A DNA stretch of 64,000 bases, from assembly GCA_965203865.1 (NCBI GenBank), contig OZ241916.1:62001-126000 (forward strand), written 5' to 3'. Below, one piece after another: positions 1-8,300 of the stretch (within the stretch, counting starts at the first letter, position 1; the number at the start of each line of letters is the position of its first letter). The position numbers and the translations under genes are program-made. Source of the stretch: G965200765 sp965203865 (GTDB lineage: Bacteria > Pseudomonadota > Gammaproteobacteria > Arenicellales > JAJDZL01). The notes beneath the pieces were generated by a model. That model searched no databases. It saw only the letters and a list, made by a program, of their open reading frames with translations, and was not told where the DNA came from.

Positions 1-1766
1 ATCTGCAGGCCAACTTCAATTGTTGCCCAGTGTTTCGGTGGCTGGAAGCCTGCCAATGTGAACTTTCCCGGCATGGTGGTGTTGGATGCTCCGGTTACCT
101 CGACAGCGTTGTCTTTTAATTCCTTCTCGAAAGTGAACCGGGAATACAGTTTTCGCTTTTGGTCCTGGCCAATTGAATTGGAGAAGTGATAACCCGCCTT
201 GATAATCAACGAGTCCCGATTAAAGCCGGAGAAGTTCATGGCAGTGGATTGTTCGCCGTTTTCGCGATATCCTTTGATTTTCTGCTTGGTCCACGAAGCG
301 CCGAAATAAGGGCCGTGCGTTGACTGTTCTGCATTTTTCAGCATCCAGCCAAAATTTGCAGTCAAACCGTAGAGACTGGATGTGGTCGCTCCGCGTTCGT
401 TGCGTGTTGCTGTCCCCAGAAGAATTGAACGAGTAATATCAGTTGAGTTCGTACCCAAGGTAATGCCGCTGCTAATATAGAAGTCTTCTCCTCTTAACCA
501 GGTGCCTGTTGCAGATGCGACTGCAATGTCGCTATTGATGCTGGACTGGGAAACGGAATTTTTGTGTCGGCCAATACTCAAGGCACCGGTGATGTAGGAA
601 GTTGAGGTTACCTGATAGCTAGACCCCAGTGTTACAACGCTTGCGCGTACTTTATTCTCGCCCAGTCTGGGTGTAGCGGAAGCTTTATATCGGTTGATAT
701 TCACCGATGCGAAGCCATTGGTGCTATTCGTCATTTTGTCTAACCCGCTGTTCATCCATAGTTCTCCGAGCACCGTGCTGCTATGGATTCCAATAACATC
801 GATTCCTGCTTCTCCTGCAAGCGAAACCTGAACGGGGGCGGATAGTGTAGACAGAGTTGATTGTGCAATCATGTCATGTGCGATACCGGATGGGTGCTGG
901 CCATCGGCGAACAAATGGTTTCGATTGGTTCCGGCAGCGTATTGCTCGGTTGAAGTGGAACTTGCTGGTCCGCATTGAAGTGCGTTTGATGTACCGGGCT
1001 GACAGGCCGGATTCGTAATATTATTGATCCCGTAGGAGCTCTGCCCGCTGTTAACGTCATTGACAATTTCACTAAACAATGCGGCAACATTCATGGGTAT
1101 GATCCCGTCCTCGGTCTGACGAAGACCTGCATACAACGCCTGGTTATAAGCGGCACTCAGTGAAGTCAAAGCAGCTTGAGCAGCTGCTCCCTGAGCGATT
1201 GCATTCGGAGACAAGCCGATATTGGGCATGTTATAGACAACGATATAACGGGCTCCCGCAGTTTTCAACTTGACGATATTCGCAACGTTAGCAGTCGCGG
1301 CTGCAATTGTGTCAGTTGGATAAGCAGTGGCAACACCTCTTCCAAGCGTACTTTCAATATCGTTGCCACCACCCCAAATCGTATACAACGCATTTGGATC
1401 TGCCTTCATATTCGCGCCCGGACGCGAGAGATACGAATCAATTTGCTGAGGAATGTGAGTGGACGTGTAAGCGCAAGGTCGACCTGTATTCATGCATGCG
1501 CCGCCCCAGGCGTAGTTTGAACCGCTGTCGGCTGAGCTATCTCCAGAGAACCCAAACGCTTTGGCAATGGTTTTGAAGGCTACCGGGTCAGGATTGGTTG
1601 TGTAGCTTGTTCCCTCTGCCAGATTGGAATCTGTACTGGCAACGTTGCCTGAGTCACTCAGACTGTCGCCAAAAGTTATGACATTGGTAAATGTTTGAGC
1701 TGAAATACTACTGGCAAATAGAGTAGCAATTACAAAAATCGTTGCAAGGTTGCATTGACGAAGCAT
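1..1766 (-). CDS. GDSL-family lipase/esterase autotransporter (3' end outside window)
   Basis: A secreted lipase or esterase of the GDSL type carried on an autotransporter. The start is ATG at 1766 with a strong upstream GAGGAGG. Residues 1-23 form a signal peptide ending SISA. The block FGDSLSDSGN follows, with the nucleophile Ser at about residue 35. A GGND block near residue 128 and DGQHP near 296 supply the oxyanion Asn and the Asp-His pair, so all catalytic blocks are present. After about residue 340 the protein turns into alternating short strands rich in Gly, Ser and Thr, as expected for a membrane beta-barrel; the barrel continues past the left edge. It is transcribed away from the giant Calx-beta autotransporter, and together they form a surface-protein locus. 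No frameshift was seen in the reading frame I translated. Confidence 0.88.
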   Translation of the reverse strand, partial: MLRQCNLATIFVIATLFASSISAQTFTNVITFGDSLSDSGNVASTDSNLAEGTSYTTNPDPVAFKTIAKAFGFSGDSSADSGSNYAWGGACMNTGRPCAYTSTHIPQQIDSYLSRPGANMKADPNALYTIWGGGNDIESTLGRGVATAYPTDTIAAATANVANIVKLKTAGARYIVVYNMPNIGLSPNAIAQGAAAQAALTSLSAAYNQALYAGLRQTEDGIIPMNVAALFSEIVNDVNSGQSSYGINNITNPACQPGTSNALQCGPASSTSTEQYAAGTNRNHLFADGQHPSGIAHDMIAQSTLSTLSAPVQVSLAGEAGIDVIGIHSSTVLGELWMNSGLDKMTNSTNGFASVNINRYKASATPRLGENKVRASVVTLGSSYQVTSTSYITGALSIGRHKNSVSQSSINSDIAVASATGTWLRGEDFYISSGITLGTNSTDITRSILLGTATRNERGATTSSLYGLTANFGWMLKNAEQSTHGPYFGASWTKQKIKGYRENGEQSTAMNFSGFNRDSLIIKAGYHFSNSIGQDQKRKLYSRFTFEKELKDNAVEVTGASNTTMPGKFTLAGFQPPKHWATIEVGLQ

Positions 1767-1891
1767 GGCGTTGGCCTCCTCTGCATAAACAAGTGGATAC
1801 GGTTGGGAAGACTGAATAGTATATGAAGCACGGTGTATCTTATCAAACTATTTTTTATTTCCGTAAACGGGAACAATTAAGCAATATGCAT

Positions 1892-2134
1892 CTAAAATGA
1901 ATCAAGAGAAGCCAGAATTGGCACCTGATCAACGGTGGCTTGCAGCAATTGATCCGGCAATTGAGGTTCCCAGAATCGGCGATTGAAGCGGAACAAAGAC
2001 TCGTTTGCTCGAAAACCGTACCGACCGTTGGCGAAATTTGATGACCGCACTTCGGGCAAATCAATCCATTTTTCCAGTAATGCCGGTTCAACTTTTCCAA
2101 ACAAGTCACCGGAGTTGAATATTTCTGTGTTCAT
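1892..2134 (-). pseudogene. IS1595-type transposase remnant with internal deletion
   Basis: Two overlapping minus-strand frames contain pieces of one transposase. In one frame lies an N-terminal zinc-ribbon piece (CLEKLNRHYWKNG, then LICPKCGH), followed by PTVGTVFEQTSL. In the next frame lies FRFNRRFW with the C-terminal EPQLPDQLLQA block. FRFNRR is the C-terminal hallmark of IS1595/ISXO2-like transposases. The first and last parts of the protein are therefore nearly joined, the middle including the catalytic residues is gone, and at least one frameshift separates the ends. It is a dead fossil between the two autotransporter genes. I saw no inverted repeats that define its ends. Confidence 0.7.
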
Positions 2135-2329
2135 TCAAAAAATTTCCAGAATTCTGCTGCAATTGAAATTTGCTCGCCAGCATGCTCAATCAGATCGTTG
2201 CATTGGACTACAAGTCAAACCTTTGCAATAGTCTGACCCATGCAATCCAATTTGGGGCTGCAAATGGAATAGATCATTCTTGGACGTACGTTCATAATGA
2301 ATTGATTTCACTATGAATTTTCGATTGAA

Positions 2330-2339
2330 GGGGGGGGGG
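2330..2339 (+). repeat. G10 homopolymer upstream of the Calx-beta gene
   Basis: Ten consecutive G residues lie about 40 bases before the first possible start of the giant surface protein gene and about 47 bases before a TATAAT at 2386-2391. Slippage in such a tract can alter promoter spacing or strength. A second G10 tract lies 220 bases downstream inside the gene. Confidence 0.85.
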
Positions 2340-2371
2340 TGAAAAAACTTTGAATCGCGAATGAATTTTGC

Positions 2372-5300
2372 ATGCCTGGATGGTTTATAATCGTTGAAAA
2401 TTCTCCGGTCCTCGGGGCTGGGGTAGATTCAGTATTTTGTTGTAAAAAGATTTTCGGGTACAAGCTGATGAAATTGATGTTGAAGCTGATTGAACCAATT
2501 GTCTGGCTTTGCAGTCGAAGGAGTTTTGCTTTGGCGCATAAATTAGTGAGGGGGGGGGGTATATTCAGGAATGCTTGCCTATTCGAAAGCCCGGCCCGCG
2601 GACCTGCGCTTGCCAGGCGCGTTGCCTGTTCGCTGCTGGCAGCGGCAATGTCAGTTTGCATGCTGCCTGATGCAAATGCGGAGATTAATGGATTTCAAAG
2701 TCCGTATAGTGGAAGCAGTATTTTTGCATACCAATTACATGGTGCGACGCTTGATATACTTGATTCAGCCAATCCGGGAAGGGGGTTTCTGACAAATATT
2801 GCTGCCGATCAAATTCAGCTCTCCGGTGCTCCCACTGGCCTCACAATCAGTAGTCATCAAGTTGACGATGAAAGAGATGACAACCTTCTTTTGACTTTTG
2901 GGTGCACCGGCAACTGCTTAACTGTCTCGTCAAATACATCAGTTACCGTTCAGGTCAAAAGAACTGGATATATAGGTTTTAGCGTTTTACCTGCCACCCC
3001 GTTGTGGTATAGCGAAGGCACCTTCACAATCAAGCCGAGCGCCAAGGAGCTGGTCACAAGCACCCCCACCAACAGCAGCACGGTCACGGAGGCGGGCACC
3101 CAGTCGACGTTCACAGTGAGGCTGAGGCTGGCGCCGTCGGCCAATGTGACAGTCGCTCTTTCCATCGGCGACACCACCGAGGGCAGCGTGTCGCCCAGCA
3201 CGCTGACCTTCACGACCCAGAACTACGGCACCGCGCAGACGGTGACCGTAACGGGTGTTGATGACAATATAGAAGACGGAAGCCAGGACTTTTTTGTTGT
3301 GCTCGATCCGGCATCAAGCGGGGACAGCACGTACAACGGCTTGTCCAACGTGAATGTGAGGATGACCACCACCGACAACGAAAGCAGGCCTTCCTTTTCG
3401 ATCGACTCGCCGAGCGTGACGGAGGGCGACAGCGGCATGGTGAACCTGAATTTCACGGTGACTGCAAGTCCGCTTAGCGTATTGAGGACGTACACGGTGG
3501 ACTGGGCCGAAGGCACTGGGGGAACTGCGACTTCGGGGACCGACTACACAGCTATTACGGGCGGCACGCTGTCGTTTATCCCGGGACTGCCGGTGCGAAC
3601 GATTTCGGTGCCGGTGAACGGTGACACGGTAGACGAGTCGAACGAGACGGTGGTGATCACTCTGAGTAGTGCGACATCGGGTTCGACCATAGGGACGGCG
3701 AGCGGCACCGGGACGATCCGGGACGACGATCCGAAATTCTCGATTGACTCGCCGAGCGTGGCGGAAGGCGACAGCGGCGACACCAGCAATCTGACGTTCA
3801 CGGTGACGCTGAGTGAGTCGTACACGTCGGCTCTGACGGTCGACTACGCCGATGCGGGGACTGGCACGGCGACGTCGGGTACCGACTACACGGCGGTCGC
3901 TAGCGGCACGCTGACGTTTGCGGCGGGGGTGACGACCCAGACGATTACGGTGCCGGTGACGGGCGACACGGCGGACGAGGGTGCGAGCGAGACGGTGGTG
4001 ATTATGCTGAGCAATGCGACGGCGGGCACGGGCATTTCGACGGCAACCGGCACCGGCACGATCACGGACAACGATCCGCAATTTTCGATTGCCGATGCGA
4101 GCGCGACGGAGGGCGACAGCGGCTCGGTGAACATGACATTCACCGTGACGCTGAGCGGGTCGGGTTCATCGTCGTACACGGTCGACTACGCCAGTTCAGA
4201 CGGGACCGCGACTGCGGGAACCGACTACACGGCGGTTTCCGGCACGCTGACGTTTGCGGCCGGGACCACGAGCCAGACATTTGCAGTTTCGGTGACGGGG
4301 GACACTGTCAACGAGGCGAACGAGACATTGACGGTCACGCTGAGCAATGCGTCGGCGGGCACGTCGATCGCGACAGCAAGCGCCACCGGGACCATAACGG
4401 ACAACGACACGCCTTCCTTTTCGATCGACTCGCCAAGCGTGACGGAAGGCGACAGCGGCTCGGTGACCATGACGTTCACGGTTTCGCTGAATCCGGCGGG
4501 CGCGTCGCAGCATACGGTGAACTACGCCCGGACAGGCGGCACGGCGGCGTCGGGCACCGACTTCACGGCGCTGTCTGCCAGCACGCTGACGTTTGCGGCA
4601 GGCACGACGAGCCAGACGATCACGGTGTCGGTGAGGGGCGATACGCTGGACGAGTCGAACGAGACGGTGATCATCACGCTGAGCAGCGCATCGTCGGGTT
4701 CGACCATCGGGACGGCGACCGGCACCGGCACGATTACGGACGATGATCCGAAATTCTCGATCAATTCGCCGAGCGTGACTGAAGGCGACAGCGGCTCAGT
4801 GAACCTGGTGTTCACCGTGACACTAAGTGCGGCGGGCGCATCGCAACACACGGTGGGCTACGCCCAGACGGGCGGTACGGCAACGTCGGGGACCGACTAC
4901 ACGGCGGTCACCGCCAATACGCTGACGTTTGCTGCGGGGACGACGACCCAGACGATTACAGTATCGGTGACAGGCGACACCACGGACGAATCGAACGAGA
5001 CGGTGGTGATCACGCTGAGCAATGCGTCGTCGGGCACGGCGATTTCGACGGCGATCGGCACCGGCACGATCCGGGACGACGACCCGAATTTCTCGATCAA
5101 CTCGCCGAGCGTTGTGGAGGGCGACAGCGGCTCGGTGAATCTGGTGTTCACGGTGACGCTGAGCGCGGCGAGCACGTCGTCGCTGACGGTGGACTACGCC
5201 CGGACCGGCGGCACGGCGACGTCGGGGACCGACTACACCGCGGTCGCCAGCAACACGCTGACATTTGCGGCGAATACGACGACCCGGACGATCACGGTGT

Positions 5301-8300
5301 CGGTGACGGGCGACACGGTGGATGAAGGGAACGAGACGGTGGTAATCACGTTGAGCAATTCGTCGTCGGGCACGGCGATTTCGACGGCGACCGGCACCGG
5401 CACGATCACGGACGACGATCCGAAATTTTCGATCAACTCGCCGACGGTGGCGGAAGGCGACAGCAGCACGACGAACCTGACGTTCACGGTGACACTGAGT
5501 GCGGCGGGCGCGACGCAGCACACGGTGGGCTACGCGCAGACGGGCGGCACGGCGACGTCGGGGACCGACTACACGGCGGTCACTGCCGGCACGCTGACGT
5601 TTGCGGCGGGGGTCACGACCCGTACGATTACGGTATCGGTGACCGGCGACACGGCGGATGAAGGGAGCGAGACGGTGGTGCTCACGCTGAGCAATGCGTC
5701 GTCGGGCACGGCGATTTCGACGGCGACCGGCACCGGCACGATCACGGACGACGACCCGAAATTTTCGATCAACTCGCCGAGCGTGGTCGAGGGCGACAGC
5801 GGCGACTCGAACAACCTGGTTTTCACCGTGACGCTGAGTGCGGCAAGTACATCGTCGCTGACAGTCAACTACGCCCGTACGGGCGGTACGGCGACATCGG
5901 GGACCGACTACACGGCGGTCGCCAGCACCACGCTGACGTTTGCAGCGAATGAGACGAGCCAGACGATTACGGTGCCGGTGACGGGCGACGCGATGGACGA
6001 GGGTGCGGGCGAGACGGTGGTGGTCACTTTGAGCAGCCCGTCGGCCGGCACGGGAATCTCGACGATGAGCGGCACCGGGACGATCACGGACGACGATCCG
6101 AAATTCTCGATCGGCAATGCGAGTGCGACGGAGGGTAATACTGGCTCGGTGAATATGACATTCACAGTGACGCTGGGTGCGGGGGCCGCATCGCAGTACA
6201 CGGTCGACTACGCCAGTTCGGACGGGGCTACGAACGGTGCGACGGCCGGAACCGACTACACGGCGGTCTCCGGCACGCTGACGTTTCCGGCGGGGACCAC
6301 GAGCCGGACGATTACGGTGTCGGTGACGGGCGACACGATGAACGAGGCGAACGAGACGGTGGTGGTCACGCTGAGCGATCCGTCGGCGGGCACGGCGATT
6401 TCGATGGCGACTGGCACCGGCACGATCACGGACAACGACACGCCGAACTTCTCGATCAATTCGCCGAGCGTGGCGGAGGGCGACAGCAGCACGACGAGCC
6501 TGACGTTCACGGTTTCGCTGAGTCCGGCGTCGGCGACCCAGGTGACGGTGAACTATGCGGATGCGGGCACCGGCACGGCGACGTCGGGTACCGACTACAC
6601 GGCGCTTGCCTCCAGCACCACGCTGACGTTTACGGCGGGGACCACGACCCAGACGATCACGGTATCGGTGTCGGGGGACACGACCCACGAAGCGGACGAG
6701 ACGGTGGTGATTACACTGAGCGGTGCATCGGCCGGCACGAACATCTCGACGGCGAGCGGCACCGGCACGATCACCAACGACGATCCGGGCCTTACGATCG
6801 ACTCGCCGAGCGTGACGGAGGGCGACAGCGGCTCGGTGAACCTGGTGTTCACGGTGACGATGAGTCCGGCATCGTCGTCGCAGGTGACGGTGAACTACGC
6901 TCGCACGGGCGGCACGGCGACGTCGGGTACCGACTTCACGGCGCTGGCCGCCAGCACCACGCTGACGTTTGCGGCGAACGAAACAAGCAAGACAATCACG
7001 GTGTCGGTGACGGGCGACACGATCAACGAGGCGAACGAGACCGTGATCGTCACGCTGAGCAGCGCCTCGGGTGCGGACATTGTGACAGCCAGCGGCACCG
7101 GCACGATCACGGACGACGACACACCCAGCTTTTCGATCAACTCGCCGAGCGTGGTGGAGGGCGACAGCAGCACGACGAATCTGGAGTTCACAGTGACACT
7201 GAGTCCGGCCAGCTACCAGGCTACGACAGTGGACTATGCGACTGCAACTGCGGGCACGGCGACTGCGGGGACCGACTTCACGGCGATCTCGGCTACCACA
7301 TTGACGTTTGCGGCCGGGGATACGAGCAAGACGTTCATGGTGTCGGTGACAGGGGACACGACCGACGAGGGCGCGGGCGAGACGGTGGTGGTTGCACTGA
7401 GCGATGCGACCGGCAATGCAGAGATCGGGACATCAAGCGGCACTGGTACAATCACGGACGACGACCCGAAATTTTCGATCGGCAATGCGAGCGCGACGGA
7501 GGGCGACAGCAGCTCGGTGAACATGACGTTCACAGTGACGCTGAGCGGTGCGGGCAATTCGCAGTACACGGTCGACTACGCCAGCACGGACGGCACGGCG
7601 ACGGCGGGAAGCGACTACACGGCGGTCTCGGGGACGCTGACGTTTGCGGCGGGTGTGACGAGCCAGACGATTAGCGTTTCGGTGTTGGGGGACACGATGC
7701 ACGAGGCGAACGAGACATTGACGGTCACGCTGAGCAATGCGTCGGCGGGCACGGCGGTCGCGACGGCGAGCGGCACGGGTACGATCACGGACAACGACAC
7801 GCCGAGCTTTTCGATCGACTCGCCGAGCGTGGCGGAGGGCGACAGCAGCACCACGAACCTGACGTTCACGGTGACGCTGAGTCCGGCATCGGCGATCCAG
7901 GAGACGGTGAACTACGCTGATGCGGGTACCGGCACGGCGACGTCGGGGACCGACTACACGGCGCTTGCCTCCAGCACCACGCTGACGTTTGCGGCGGGGA
8001 CCACGACCCAGACGTTTACGGTGACGGTGTCGGGGGACGCGACGTACGAGTCGGACGAGACCGTGGTGATTACGCTGAGCGGTGCGTCGTCGGGCACGAA
8101 CATCTCGACGGCGACCGGCACCGGCACGATCACCAACGACGATCCGGGTCTTTCGATTGCCGATGCGAGCGTGACGGAAGGCGACAGCAGCTCGGTGAAC
8201 CTGGTGTTCACGGTGACGATGAGTCCGGCGTCGTCGTCTCAGGTGACGGTGAACTACGCCCGTACGGGCGGCACGGCGACTTCGGGCACCGACTTCACGG

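Noticed and set aside
869..1576. Small frames on both strands near 0.9-1.6 kb
   Set aside because: They lie inside the GDSL autotransporter, whose catalytic motifs are continuous on the minus strand in another frame.
4823..6688. A 621-codon open frame on the minus strand, and other long antisense frames across 3.2-10.6 kb
   Set aside because: They are antisense to the Calx-beta repeats, repeat with the same period, and consist of Arg-rich or Val/Ser-rich nonsense caused by the high GC and codon use of the sense gene.
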